Shown piece after piece: positions 25,065 through 34,238 of a stretch of 64,000 nt of DNA. This stretch comes from an uncultured Dysosmobacter sp. GTDB lineage: Bacteria > Bacillota > Clostridia > Oscillospirales > Oscillospiraceae. The notes below the pieces were generated by a model. The model was given only the letters and a program-made list of their open reading frames with translations. It was not told the origin of the DNA and ran no database searches. Every line of letters begins with the position of its first letter. Position 1 is the first letter of the stretch. The position numbers were made by a program, and so were the translations under genes. The stretch covers positions 1 through 64,000 of the forward strand of contig CANQPD010000008.1 of assembly GCA_947625655.1 (NCBI GenBank). The letters run 5' to 3'.

Positions 25065-26243
25065 TCAGCCCAGCGTCTTCTTCATGATGTCCAGGCCCTT
25101 GTCCATCTCCTCTTTCGTGATGACCAGGGGAGGCAGCAGGCGCATGCCCGGGCCGGCGGTCAGCACCAGCAGGCCGTTTTCAATGAGCTTGGCGGCAATG
25201 TCGCCCTTGTTGTAGCCCTCCTGGACCTCAATGCCGATCATCAGGCCCAGCCCCCGGGTCTTGCCGAAGCAGGGCAGGTCCAGCGCTTCGATGCCCTGGC
25301 GCAGATATTCGCCCTTGGCCTTGACCTCCGCCAGGAAGTCGTCGGTCAATGTCTCCTGCACCACCAGGCCCGCGGCGGCGCAGACGGGGTTGGCGCCGAA
25401 GGTGGTGGCGTGGGTGCCGGGGCCCAGCACATTCCGGCACTTTTCACTTGCCAGGATGCCGCTCATGGGAAGGCCCCCGGCGATGCCCTTGGCGAAGGAA
25501 ACCACGTCCGGCAAAATCCCGTACTGCTGGAAGGCAAAGAGGCTGCCTGTCCGGCCCACGCCGGTCTGGACCTCGTCCACCAGCAGCAGCCAGTCCTTTT
25601 CCGCGCACAGCCTGGCCACGGCCTGGACGTAATCCACATCCAGGGGCAGCACGCCGCCCTCGCCCTGGACCACCTCCATCATGACGGCGCACACGTCGTC
25701 TCCGGCGGCGGCCTCCAGGGAGGCAAGGTCATTGGCGTCGGCGTAGCGGAAGCCCTCGGTGAAGGGGAAGAAATAATTGTGGAACACCTCCTGGCCGGTG
25801 GCCATCAGGGTGGTGATGGTGCGGCCGTGGAAGGAGTTGTTCAGGGTGACAATGGTGGCGCGGCCCTTGCCGTACTTGTCGAAGCTGTACTTTCTCGCCA
25901 GCTTGATCATGCCCTCGTTGGCCTCGCCGCCGCCGTTGGCGAAGAACACGCAGCTCTCGCCGGTGCGCCGGCACAGGATCTCCGCCAGCTTTGCCGGCGG
26001 CTCGGTGTAGAACAAATTGGAAACATGGCCCAGCTTCTTGGCCTGGGCGGCAATGGCATCCACCCAGGGCTGATAGCCGTAGCCCAGGTCGGTGACGCCG
26101 ATGCCGCTGGTGAAGTCGATATAGGCATTGCCCTCCGGGTCATAGAGGGTGGCGCCCTGGCCGTGGTCGATGGCCACGGAGAAGCGGCCATAGGTGTTCA
26201 TGATGTACTGGCCCGTCAGGGCCTTGATCTCGTTGGAAGTCAT
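25065..26243 (-). CDS. argD: Acetylornithine aminotransferase
   Basis: 392 residues of the class-III PLP aminotransferases. It makes N-acetylornithine from N-acetylglutamate semialdehyde. The block LLVDEVQTGVGRTG (PLP Asp/Glu region) and the Schiff-base lysine in VSFAKGIAGGLPMSG are present. It opens TGQYIMNTYGRFSVAID, as ArgD proteins do. Context inside arg genes supports ArgD over GABA or other aminotransferases. Confidence 0.93.
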   Translation of the reverse strand: MTSNEIKALTGQYIMNTYGRFSVAIDHGQGATLYDPEGNAYIDFTSGIGVTDLGYGYQPWVDAIAAQAKKLGHVSNLFYTEPPAKLAEILCRRTGESCVFFANGGGEANEGMIKLARKYSFDKYGKGRATIVTLNNSFHGRTITTLMATGQEVFHNYFFPFTEGFRYADANDLASLEAAAGDDVCAVMMEVVQGEGGVLPLDVDYVQAVARLCAEKDWLLLVDEVQTGVGRTGSLFAFQQYGILPDVVSFAKGIAGGLPMSGILASEKCRNVLGPGTHATTFGANPVCAAAGLVVQETLTDDFLAEVKAKGEYLRQGIEALDLPCFGKTRGLGLMIGIEVQEGYNKGDIAAKLIENGLLVLTAGPGMRLLPPLVITKEEMDKGLDIMKKTLG

Positions 26244-26255
26244 GGTTCCCTCCTG

Positions 26256-26437
26256 AAATTGACAATTGGTCTTGAAATTGACAATTGATAATTGACAATG
26301 GGCGGTTGCGGGAGGGCCTGCTTCTCCCGGTCATGCGCCGGTTGCGGCAAGCTTCCCGCAAATGGACACTTGACAAAAGCCGATAAAGCCCGGAGTTCCC
26401 TCCAATTGTCCATTGTCCATTGTCAATTGTCCATTAT
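26256..26437. repeat. Heptamer-array element between argD and argB (ACAATTG type)
   Basis: Left side has AATTGACAATTG units, right side CAATTGTCCATTGTCCATTG units in inverse orientation. The core of about 100 bp is GC-rich and unrelated to the other cores apart from a few short words. Confidence 0.8.
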
Positions 26438-26444
26438 AAGTAGT

Positions 26445-27308
26445 TCAGTCTTCTTCCTTTTTCAGCATGGTGCCGATGCCCTGGTCGCTGAGCAGCTCGA
26501 TGAGGATGGAGTGGGGGATGCGGCCATCCAGGATGTGGACCCGCTCCACGCCGCCGGCGATGGCGTCCACGCAGCACTCCATCTTGGGGATCATGCCGCC
26601 GGAGATGGTGCCGTCGGCCACCAGGCCCGGCACCTCATAGGTGTGGACCACATGGATGAGGGTGTCCTCGTCGTGAGGATCCCGGAGCAGGCCCCGGACA
26701 TCCGTCAGCAAAATCAGCTTTTCGGCGTGGAGCGCCTCCGCCAGCTTGGCGGCGGCGGTGTCGGCATTGATGTTGTAGGCGGTGTCGGTGTCCATGCCCT
26801 GGGCCACGGTGGAGACCACGGGGATGTAGCCCGTCATCAGGGCGTTTTCCACCGGCTCCGGGTTCACGCCGGTGATTTTGCCCACAAGACCGTACTTCAC
26901 GTCCAGCTGCTCCGCCTGGAACAGCTGCCCGTCCATGCCGCAAAGGCCGATGGCCTGGCCGCCCAGACGGTTCAGCTGGGCCACCAGGTTTTTGTTGACC
27001 TTGCCGCAGAGGACGGACTGGACCACGTCCATGGTGGTCTCGTCGGTATAGCGCAGGCCGTCCACAAATTTGGATTCATGGCCGATTTTTTTCAGCATAT
27101 CGGAGATCTCCGGGCCGCCGCCGTGGACCACCACCACCCGGATGCCCACCAGGGACAGCAGAATGATGTCGCTCATGACGGCCTTGCGCAGCTCATCGGA
27201 GATCATGGCGTTGCCGCCGTACTTGACCACGATGGTCTTGCCGGTGAATTTCTGGATATAGGGCAGGGCCTCCACCAGGGTGCGGGCCTGCTGTTCGTGA
27301 GAAGACAC
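26445..27308 (-). CDS. argB: Acetylglutamate kinase
   Basis: 287 residues. It phosphorylates N-acetylglutamate, the second step of the pathway. Typical blocks are FTGKTIVVKYGGNAM (ATP loop), VVHGGGPEIS, the acetylglutamate site GLCGMDG, and NINADTAAAKLAEAL. The N-terminal stretch (ALPYIQKF) is of the length seen in arginine-sensitive kinases, so end-product inhibition is possible, but this was not tested. Confidence 0.95.
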   Translation of the reverse strand: MSSHEQQARTLVEALPYIQKFTGKTIVVKYGGNAMISDELRKAVMSDIILLSLVGIRVVVVHGGGPEISDMLKKIGHESKFVDGLRYTDETTMDVVQSVLCGKVNKNLVAQLNRLGGQAIGLCGMDGQLFQAEQLDVKYGLVGKITGVNPEPVENALMTGYIPVVSTVAQGMDTDTAYNINADTAAAKLAEALHAEKLILLTDVRGLLRDPHDEDTLIHVVHTYEVPGLVADGTISGGMIPKMECCVDAIAGGVERVHILDGRIPHSILIELLSDQGIGTMLKKEED

Positions 27309-27341
27309 TTCTTATCAACCCTTTTCTTTCATAAAAGTCCT

Positions 27342-27425
27342 ATCTCAGATAAGAGATAAAAGATATCCATATTTTGAAGATGTGCCGTTATCACAGCTAT
27401 CTTTTATCTCTTATCTTTTATCTTC
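27342..27425. repeat. Heptamer-array element between argB and argJ (GATAAGA type)
   Basis: GATAAGAGATAAAAGATATC on the left faces TATCTTTTATCTCTTATC on the right around an AT-rich core. Confidence 0.85.
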
Positions 27426-27426
27426 C

Positions 27427-28653
27427 TCAGGTCCTGTAGTCCCCGTTGATCTTGATGTAGTCGTAGGTGATGTCGCAGCCCCAGCAGGTGCAGGCGGCAT
27501 CGCCTTCGCCCATGGTAATGTTGATCTCCACATCGTGCTCCGTCAGGATCTTCTTGGCCAGGTCCTCGTCAAAGTCCAGGCCCCGGCCCTGGGCGCACAC
27601 GGCGATGTCCCCCGCCCCGCTGGCAAAGTGGACGTCCACCTTCTCCGGGTCGAACTCCGCGCCGGAGTAGCCCATGGCGCACAGGACACGGCCCCAGTTG
27701 GCGTCGGCGCCGAAGATGGCGGCCTTGGTCAGGGTGGAGGAGATGACGGACTTGGCCACAGTCTCCGCCTGGGCCTCGTCTTTCGCCCCGGCGACGGTGC
27801 AGGTGATCAGGTGCTTGGCACCCTCGCCGTCAGAGGCCATCTTCTTGGCAAGTTCGACGCACAGGGCCCGGAGAGCCTCCAGGAACGCGGCGTAGTCCGG
27901 GCCCTTGGCGGTGATGGGCTCGTTGCCCGCAAGGCCGTTGGCCAGCACCATGCAGGTGTCGTTGGTGGAGGTGTCGCCGTCCACGCTGATGCGGTTGAAG
28001 CTGACGCCCACCGTCTCCAACAGGGCAGTGCGGATCATTTCGGAGGAAATGGCGCAGTCAGTGGTCAAAAAGCACAACATAGTACCCATATTCGGGTGGA
28101 TCATGCCGCTGCCCTTGGCGATGCCGCCCATGCGCACCGTCCTGCCGCCCACGGTGGTCTCCAGGGCCACTTCCTTTTTCACGGTGTCGGTAGTCATGAT
28201 GGCGTGGGCCGCCGCGTCGCTGGCGGCATCAGAGCGCTCCAGCGCGGCGTACAGCGCCGGCACACCCTCTTCGATGACCTGGACGTTGATGGTCTGGCCG
28301 ATGACGCCGGTGGAGGACACCAGCACGTCCCCCGGCGCGCAGCCGATGGCCTTGGCCGCCGCCGCGCACATTTTTTCGGCGTTCTCCTCGCCGTGGGGGG
28401 CGCAGGCGTTGGCGTTGCCGCTGTTGGCGATGACCGCCCGGGCCTTCCCGTCGGCCAGGTGGGCTTTGTCCACATGGATGGGGGCGGCCTTGACCACGTT
28501 TTTGGTGAATACGGCAGCCGCCGCGCAGTCCACGTCGGACACGATCAGGGCCACGTCCTTTTTCCAGGCGGCGTGGGTCTTGACGCCCACGTGGATGCCG
28601 GCGGCCTTAAAGCCCTGGGCGGCGCAGACGCCGCCGGAGATGAAATTCATCAT
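27427..28653 (-). CDS. argJ: Ornithine acetyltransferase (ArgJ)
   Basis: 408 residues. ArgJ transfers acetyl from N-acetylornithine to glutamate (the cyclic pathway) and in bifunctional forms also uses acetyl-CoA. It is made as a precursor that cuts itself before a threonine, here in KGSGMIHPNMGTML. The oxyanion-site threonines (SSTGVIGQ) and the C-terminal block DANWGRVLCAMGYSG are present. No argA or argE is in the cluster, as expected with ArgJ. Two ATGs in tandem start the gene. Confidence 0.94.
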   Translation of the reverse strand: MMNFISGGVCAAQGFKAAGIHVGVKTHAAWKKDVALIVSDVDCAAAAVFTKNVVKAAPIHVDKAHLADGKARAVIANSGNANACAPHGEENAEKMCAAAAKAIGCAPGDVLVSSTGVIGQTINVQVIEEGVPALYAALERSDAASDAAAHAIMTTDTVKKEVALETTVGGRTVRMGGIAKGSGMIHPNMGTMLCFLTTDCAISSEMIRTALLETVGVSFNRISVDGDTSTNDTCMVLANGLAGNEPITAKGPDYAAFLEALRALCVELAKKMASDGEGAKHLITCTVAGAKDEAQAETVAKSVISSTLTKAAIFGADANWGRVLCAMGYSGAEFDPEKVDVHFASGAGDIAVCAQGRGLDFDEDLAKKILTEHDVEINITMGEGDAACTCWGCDITYDYIKINGDYRT

Positions 28654-28670
28654 ACTTATTACCTCTTTGT

Positions 28671-28740
28671 AAAGATAAGAGTGAAGAGATAAGAGATAGA
28701 AGATATCTCTTATCCTTTATCTTTTATCTCTTATCTTTGA
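28671..28740. repeat. Heptamer-array element between argJ and argC (GATAAGA type)
   Basis: The shortest of the family, with almost no core: GATAAGAGTGAAGAGATAAGAG on the left (in two parts) against TCTTATC, CTTTATC, TTTTATC, TCTTATC on the right. Confidence 0.85.
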
Positions 28741-28742
28741 TT

Positions 28743-29687
28743 TTACGGGTTCAATCCCACAGTCTCGTCCAGGCCCAGCATCAGATTCATGTTCTGCACC
28801 GCCGCGCCGCTGGCGCCTTTGCCCAGGTTGTCGAACAGGGCCGTCACGGTGGTGTGGGTCTCATTGCCGTTGACGATCAGGGTCAGGCTGTCCCTCCCCG
28901 CCATGGTGTTGGCGGCGATCATGGCCTCGCTCCAGCCGAAGGGGGCCACGTTCACCAGGGTCTGGTCTTTGTAGTAGTCCGCCAGGGTCTCCCACACCGC
29001 CTGGGCGCTCTTGTCGCGCTCCAGCAGGTCGTTGTGGAGGGAAATGGTGGTGGCCATGCCCTTGTAGTAGTCGTCCACAATGGGGCAGAACACCGGGGGG
29101 CGGTCCAGGCCGCAGATGGTCTGCATCTCCGGCAGGTGCTTGTGGTTCAGGCTCAGGCCGTAGATGCGGGGACTGTACAGCGCCTCGCCCTTGTCCGGGG
29201 CCTCGTACTGAGCGATCATCTTCTTGCCGCCGCCGGAGTAGCCGGTGAGGGAGAAGCAGGTCAGGGGGTAGTCCCTGGGCAGAACGCCCATGGCCACCAG
29301 CGGATAGACGCCGGAGATGAAGCCCGTGGCGTGGCAGCCGGGGTTGGCCACCCGCTTACTCTTCTGGATATTGGCCCGGTGGGTCAGGGACAGCTCCGGG
29401 AAGCCGTAGTCCCACCCCGCCGCCGTCCGGTGGGCGGTGGAGGCGTCGACGATGCGGGTGTTGGGATTTTCCACCAGGCCCACAGCCTCGATGGCCGCCG
29501 CGTCCGGCAGGCACAAAAACACGATGTCCGCCGCGTCCATCAGCTTTTTCCGCTCGATGGGGTCCTTCCGCTTGTCCTCGTCGATCAGCAGCAGGTCGAT
29601 GTCGCCGCGGGCGGCAAGGCGGTCGTAGATCTGGAGGCCCGTGGTGCCCTCCTTGCCGTCGATATATACCTTCGGCTTTTCAGCCAT
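28743..29687 (-). CDS. argC: N-acetyl-gamma-glutamyl-phosphate reductase (type 2)
   Basis: 314 residues, the shorter ArgC2 class. It reduces N-acetylglutamyl phosphate to the semialdehyde with NADPH. The nucleotide loop is at KVYIDGKEGTTGLQIYDRL, the catalytic Cys in ANPGCHATGF, and a His-containing block at GYSGGGKKM onward. It follows gene X (29712-31082) by 24 bases with no repeat element between them, the only arg junction without one. Confidence 0.92.
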   Translation of the reverse strand: MAEKPKVYIDGKEGTTGLQIYDRLAARGDIDLLLIDEDKRKDPIERKKLMDAADIVFLCLPDAAAIEAVGLVENPNTRIVDASTAHRTAAGWDYGFPELSLTHRANIQKSKRVANPGCHATGFISGVYPLVAMGVLPRDYPLTCFSLTGYSGGGKKMIAQYEAPDKGEALYSPRIYGLSLNHKHLPEMQTICGLDRPPVFCPIVDDYYKGMATTISLHNDLLERDKSAQAVWETLADYYKDQTLVNVAPFGWSEAMIAANTMAGRDSLTLIVNGNETHTTVTALFDNLGKGASGAAVQNMNLMLGLDETVGLNP

Positions 29688-29711
29688 GCTTATTCCTTCT
29701 TTCCTTGGTTC

Positions 29712-31082
29712 TCAGGTCGGTTTCATAAACTCCCACAGGCAGTCGGTGAAGCACAGGGTGTCTCCCGTCTCCAACACGGTCCGGCCGTCGCTGAGGGCGT
29801 GGATGCCGTAAATCTCGTTCTTCCCCAGGGCGCCGAACGTCAGTTCCCGCGTCTCCCCGGTGGTCAGGTCGAAGCACTGCAAAACCGGCTCGCCCCGCCG
29901 CACATTGTGGGGCGTGACGCACAGCCGCCTCTGCCAGATGCACAGCTCGCCTTTGCGGCTGGTCAGGCCGCGGGTCTTTCCGGTCTCCACGTCCAGAATG
30001 GTGATCTCCTGCTCTGTTTGGGAGCGGGGCACGGAGATGTGCCGGTCCACAAAGGCCGCCTCCGTCTCGCCGACGGGAACCATATTCGCGGCGGTCTCGT
30101 GGGAGATGGTGTAAATGGGCGTGAAACCCGCTTTTCGAAGGAGCTTCTTCTCCTGCCAGCGGTAGACGCGCCGCTGGAAATAGAGATACAACCCGCCCCG
30201 CCGGACGAAGTAACGTGGAAAATCCGCCGTGGTCTGGGGCTTGCCTTCCAGCAGGGTCTGGACGCTGCCGCCCTCCCCGGCCTTGCGGATGACGGCGGCT
30301 TGGGTGTGGTTTGCCAGAAACAGGTCCTCCCCAAACCAAAACAGCTGGTTCCAGTCGTTCCCCGTCTCCCGGGCGTCCAGCACCCGCCAGCGCTCCATGT
30401 CCACCAGGTCGGTGCCCACGCACAGACGACTGGTCTTGTCCTTCAACACCCGGCGTCCGCCCTGCTCCTCCCGCTCGGGCTGGGACAGCATAACGGCCCA
30501 CAGGCCGTCCGCCCGCCGGACCGGCCTCCGCACCAGCAGGGGCACCTGCTCCAACCGCGGCGGCTGTTGGTCCAGCCGCAGGCGGCCGCACAAAAACCGC
30601 TCCGGGTCGGCCCAGCTGTTCACCCACAGGGCGTCGTCCGCCATGTCGGCGTACATGGTCCGCCAGCCCTCGGGCAGTCTGCAAAGCTCGCAGGGAAGCC
30701 GCGCGCCCAGATCCAGCCGCTTGGCGGGGGTCCCCGGCTTCCGCCGGGGCTGGGCCAGCGGCCATGCTTTCTTCCGCCGGCCTTTGCACCAGCTCTCAAA
30801 GTCCGCCGCCTCTCCCTCCTGAATCAGCACCAGGGGATAGGCGTCAGCCCCGGCGCCCACATAGTAGAGACGGCATCCGAAACAGGTCAGCTCCTGGCCA
30901 AGGGCTTTCAAATGGTCCAAAGTCTCCTCGGCGGCGTAGTTCTCCGCCAGGGCGTCCAGTCCGGGGTCCGCCAGGGCGGGAAAGGTCCCGCCGTACTGAT
31001 ACCGCAGGGCGGACAGCGCCTCCTCGGACGACGCCTTCCAGTCCACCCACGCCGCGTTTTCGAGATGTGATGAAAAATCCAT
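29712..31082 (-). CDS. Uncharacterised protein inside the arginine operon
   Basis: 456 residues, no signal peptide or membrane segment, and no family I recognise. The C-terminal two thirds read like a beta-propeller: repeated 40-50-residue units such as QLFWFGEDLFLANHTQAAVI, then GGLYLYFQRRVYRW, then GELCIWQRRLCVTP. The N-terminal 150 residues have several Cys and Trp (CFGCRLYYVG, LPCELCRLPEGW). I chose ATG 31082 over an upstream GTG because of GGAG just before it. It lies between argH and argC on the same strand, so it is transcribed with them. Confidence 0.65.
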   Translation of the reverse strand: MDFSSHLENAAWVDWKASSEEALSALRYQYGGTFPALADPGLDALAENYAAEETLDHLKALGQELTCFGCRLYYVGAGADAYPLVLIQEGEAADFESWCKGRRKKAWPLAQPRRKPGTPAKRLDLGARLPCELCRLPEGWRTMYADMADDALWVNSWADPERFLCGRLRLDQQPPRLEQVPLLVRRPVRRADGLWAVMLSQPEREEQGGRRVLKDKTSRLCVGTDLVDMERWRVLDARETGNDWNQLFWFGEDLFLANHTQAAVIRKAGEGGSVQTLLEGKPQTTADFPRYFVRRGGLYLYFQRRVYRWQEKKLLRKAGFTPIYTISHETAANMVPVGETEAAFVDRHISVPRSQTEQEITILDVETGKTRGLTSRKGELCIWQRRLCVTPHNVRRGEPVLQCFDLTTGETRELTFGALGKNEIYGIHALSDGRTVLETGDTLCFTDCLWEFMKPT

Positions 31083-31097
31083 GCGCACTCCAATTCA

Positions 31098-31160
31098 GAT
31101 AAGAGTGAAGAGATAAGAGATAAAAGATATCTCTTATCTTTTATCCTTTATCTTTTATCT
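31098..31160. repeat. Heptamer-array element overlapping the end of argH
   Basis: GATAAGA/GATAAAA units face TCTTATC/TTTTATC units. The right arm runs into argH, so the last codons (…QIKDKG-stop) are repeat sequence. Confidence 0.85.
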
Positions 31161-32529
31161 GTTGTACAAATGCTTCAATGGCCTCGATCTGCCGCGCGGT
31201 CTCCGCCACGGCGGGACCGCCGTAGCTTTTTCGCAGGGCCATGCAGTTCTCCAGGTTCAGGGCGTCGTACACGTCCTGCTCGAACAGGCCGGAAACGGCC
31301 TTCAGTTCGTCCAGGGTCAGGTCCTCCAGGGTCTTGCCCTGGGCGGCGCAGGCGGCCACCAGCCTGCCGGTGACGGTGTAGGCGTCCCGGAAGGGCATGC
31401 CCTTTTTCGTGAGATAGTCGGCGCAGTCGGTGGCGTTGATAAAGCCCCTGCCCGCCGCCTTGCGCATATTCTCGGGCAGAACCTTCATGGTGTCGATCAT
31501 GGCGGCGAACACGGGAACGCACATCTCCACGGTGTCGATGGCGTCGAACACCGGCTCCTTGTCCTCCTGCATGTCCTTGTTGTAAGCCAGAGGCAGGCCC
31601 TTCATCACCGTCAGCAGGCTCATCAGGTCGCCGTAGACCCGGCCCGTCTTGCCCCGGACCAGCTCGGCCACGTCCGGGTTCTTCTTCTGGGGCATGATGG
31701 AGCTGCCGGTGGCGTAGGCGTCGTCCAGCTCGATGAACTTGAACTCCCAGCTGCACCAGAGGATGACCTCCTCAGCGAAGCGGCTGAGATGCATCATCAA
31801 AATGGACAGGGCGGACATCAATTCCAGGGCATAATCCCGGTCGGACACGCCGTCCAGGGAGTTGCCCATAGGCGCGTCAAAGCCCAATTCCCGCGCGGTC
31901 TGCCAGCGGTCGATGGGGTAGGTGGTCCCCGCCAGGGCGCCGCTGCCCAGGGGACACTCGTTGAGGCGTGCGGCGCAGTCCTCCAGCCGGGTGACGTCCC
32001 GGCGGAACATGGCGGCGTAGGCCATGAGATGCTGGGCGAAGGAGATGGGCTGCGCCCGCTGGAGATGGGTGTATCCCGGCATGACGGCGGTCTGGTACTG
32101 CCTGGCCTGGCGGCACAGCACGGTCTCCAGCTCCAGCAGCTGCCCGGTGATGACGGGGATCTGCTCCCGGACGTACATCCGGAAATCCAGGGCCACCTGG
32201 TCGTTGCGGCTGCGGGCGGTGTGGAGCCGCTTCCCGGCGTCGCCGATGCGGGCGGTCAGCAGGGCTTCCACGTTCATATGGATATCCTCGTTGTCGGCGG
32301 TGAATTCGATCTTCCCCGCCTCCGCATCCTCCAAAATGCCCTGCAAACCGTTGATGATGGCGTCCGCGTCCGCCCGGGAGATGATGCCGCAGTCCGCCAG
32401 CATGGCGGCATGGGCCATGGAGCCGGTGATATCCTCCCGGTACAGCCGCTGGTCAAAGCCGATGGAGGCGTTCAATTCATTCACTAAGTTGTCGGTCTCC
32501 TTCTGAAACCGGCCACCCCATAATTTCAT
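31141..32529 (-). CDS. argH: Argininosuccinate lyase
   Basis: 462 residues. It splits argininosuccinate into arginine and fumarate, the last step. It opens KLWGGRFQKETD, has the ASL/fumarase superfamily signature GSSIMPQKKNPDVAEL with the catalytic serine, and HTARSRNDQVALD for substrate binding. The C-terminus is encoded by heptamer-repeat sequence. The released fumarate could feed the fumarase encoded at 37175. Confidence 0.95.
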   Translation of the reverse strand: MKLWGGRFQKETDNLVNELNASIGFDQRLYREDITGSMAHAAMLADCGIISRADADAIINGLQGILEDAEAGKIEFTADNEDIHMNVEALLTARIGDAGKRLHTARSRNDQVALDFRMYVREQIPVITGQLLELETVLCRQARQYQTAVMPGYTHLQRAQPISFAQHLMAYAAMFRRDVTRLEDCAARLNECPLGSGALAGTTYPIDRWQTARELGFDAPMGNSLDGVSDRDYALELMSALSILMMHLSRFAEEVILWCSWEFKFIELDDAYATGSSIMPQKKNPDVAELVRGKTGRVYGDLMSLLTVMKGLPLAYNKDMQEDKEPVFDAIDTVEMCVPVFAAMIDTMKVLPENMRKAAGRGFINATDCADYLTKKGMPFRDAYTVTGRLVAACAAQGKTLEDLTLDELKAVSGLFEQDVYDALNLENCMALRKSYGGPAVAETARQIEAIEAFVQQIKDKG

Positions 32530-32560
32530 ATGATCCGTTTCCTCTCGTTATTGGTCATGC

Positions 32561-32712
32561 AAAAATTGACAATTGAAAATTGACAATGGACAATGGGGCC
32601 ATGCTCCGGCGCTCCATCTTCCATTGAAACGGCCAGGGCGTGGGCCGCGGACCAGCCGCAGCCCACGCCGGCATATTGCATTGTCAATTGTCAATTGTCC
32701 ATGATCAATTGA
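32561..32712. repeat. Heptamer-array element between argH and argG (ACAATTG type)
   Basis: ATTGACAATTGAAAATTGAC on the left faces TTGTCAATTGTCAATTGTCC on the right. The core holds an inner hairpin (CGTGGGC...GCCCACG). The element ends 1 base before the argG stop. Confidence 0.85.
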
Positions 32713-32713
32713 T

Positions 32714-33937
32714 TTACAGTTTTCCCTGCTCCCGCAGCGCCAGCACCGTGTCGGGCAGGCCCCACAGGTTGATGAAGCCGGTGGCGTTGGTCTGGTCGTA
32801 GGCGCTCTCGTTGAAGGTCACCAGCTCCTCGGAGTACAGGGACTCGGGAGAGGTGATGGAGGCGGTGATGATGTTGCCCTTGTAGAGCTTCAGCTTCACG
32901 CTGCCGGTGACATGCTCCTGGGTCTTGTCGGCGAAGACGCTGAGGGCCTCCCGCAGGGGGGTGAACCACTTGCCGTTGTAGACAAGGTCCGCGAAGTCCA
33001 CCGCCAGCTTGGCCTTCATGTGGGCGGTGTCCTTGTCCACGGTGATCATCTCCAGGCACTGGTGGGCCTTGTAGAGGATGGTGCCGCCGGGGGTCTCGTA
33101 GACGCCGCGGTCCTTCATGCCAACCAGCCGGTTCTCCACGATGTCCAGCAGGCCGATGCCGTTCTCGCCGCCCAGCTTATTCAGCTTGCGGATGATGTCG
33201 CTGGCCTTCATCTTCTCGCCGTCGATGGCCACAGGCACGCCCTTTTCAAAGTCCAGGGTGACATAGGTGGGCACGTCAGGGGCGGTGATGGGAGAAACGC
33301 CCATCTCCAAAAAGCCGGGCTTCTCGTACTGGGGCTCGTTGGCGGGGTCCTCCAGATCCAGGCCCTCGTGGCTCAGGTGCCACAGGTTCTTGTCCTTGGA
33401 ATAGTTGGTTTCCCGGGAGATCTTCAGGGGCACGTTGTGGGCCTCGGCGTAGTCGATCTCCTCGTCCCGGCCCTTGATGGACCACTCCCGCCAGGGGGCG
33501 ATGATGGTCATGTCGGGGGCAAAGCGCTTGATGGTCAGCTCGAACCGGACCTGGTCGTTGCCCTTGCCGGTGCAGCCGTGGGCGATGGCATCGGCCCCCT
33601 CGGCCTTGGCGATCTCCACCAGCTTCTTGGCGATGATGGGCCGGGCAAAGGCGGTGCCCAGCAGGTACTGCTCGTAACTGGCGCCCATCTTCATGGAGGG
33701 GATGATGACGTCGTCCACCATCTCATCGGTGAGGTCGGCGATGTACAGCTTGCTGGCGCCGGTCTTGATGGCCTTTTCCTCCAGGCCGTCCAGCTCGTCG
33801 TTCTGGCCCACGTCGCCGGCCACGGCGATGATCTCGGGGTCGTTGTAGTTCTCCTTCAGCCAGGGGATGATGATGGATGTATCCAGACCGCCGGAATAGG
33901 CGAGTACGATCTTCTTGATGTCCTTTTTGTCTTTCAT
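32714..33937 (-). CDS. argG: Argininosuccinate synthase
   Basis: 407 residues. It joins citrulline and aspartate using ATP. The ATP pyrophosphatase P-loop [11 protein letters not shown] is at the start, followed by [14 protein letters not shown] chose the Met of MKDKKDIKK because GGGAGG lies 9 bases upstream; the frame extends to 34006 without similarity. It is the first gene of argGH-X-CJBDF and lies behind the ArgR-box promoter. Confidence 0.95.
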   Translation of the reverse strand: MKDKKDIKKIVLAYSGGLDTSIIIPWLKENYNDPEIIAVAGDVGQNDELDGLEEKAIKTGASKLYIADLTDEMVDDVIIPSMKMGASYEQYLLGTAFARPIIAKKLVEIAKAEGADAIAHGCTGKGNDQVRFELTIKRFAPDMTIIAPWREWSIKGRDEEIDYAEAHNVPLKISRETNYSKDKNLWHLSHEGLDLEDPANEPQYEKPGFLEMGVSPITAPDVPTYVTLDFEKGVPVAIDGEKMKASDIIRKLNKLGGENGIGLLDIVENRLVGMKDRGVYETPGGTILYKAHQCLEMITVDKDTAHMKAKLAVDFADLVYNGKWFTPLREALSVFADKTQEHVTGSVKLKLYKGNIITASITSPESLYSEELVTFNESAYDQTNATGFINLWGLPDTVLALREQGKL

Positions 33938-33976
33938 GGTGGGTTGCCTCCCTGTATGTTGTTTGATGATGGTTGA

Positions 33977-34006
33977 ATTATACGCCAATCGTGAATATTT
34001 ATGCAA
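33977..34006 (-). promoter_or_regulatory. Promoter and ArgR box of the arginine operon
   Basis: On the minus strand TTGCAT (34001-34006) and a consensus TATAAT (33977-33982), 18 bases apart. TGAATATTTATGCA at 33992-34005 fits the arginine-repressor box TGNATWWWWATNCA and covers the -35 box and spacer, so arginine-loaded ArgR/AhrC would block transcription. No argR gene is in the window. The rest of 33938-34200 is AT-rich and without a gene. Confidence 0.75.
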
Positions 34007-34200
34007 CTGTCGGGTTGCACAACATTTACGCCATTCTTTGGGCGCTTTTGCATATTTTGACAGGGCTTTGCCAAAATTTCAGCGATTCCCTCAAAAGAGG
34101 CGGCCGGGATGCCCCTGGAGCGCCGGCTGCTCCGTCCAGATTGCCCATATGCATAAACTTTCGCATATATGCGTTTCTTTGCTATATGCTGATAAATATA

Positions 34201-34230
34201 CGAAGGCCCCGGCACAGGCCGGGGCCTTCG
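34201..34230 (-). terminator. Terminator of the secreted DUF4367-like gene
   Basis: A perfect 12-bp stem (34201-34212 with 34219-34230). The minus-strand tail is TATATTTATC, a weak T run. Confidence 0.6.
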
Positions 34231-34238
34231 TTCCTCCC

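Noticed and set aside
24968..32712. Heptamer arrays considered as a CRISPR array
   Set aside because: Units are 7 bp, without spacers of constant length, arranged in inverted pairs, and no cas genes are near.
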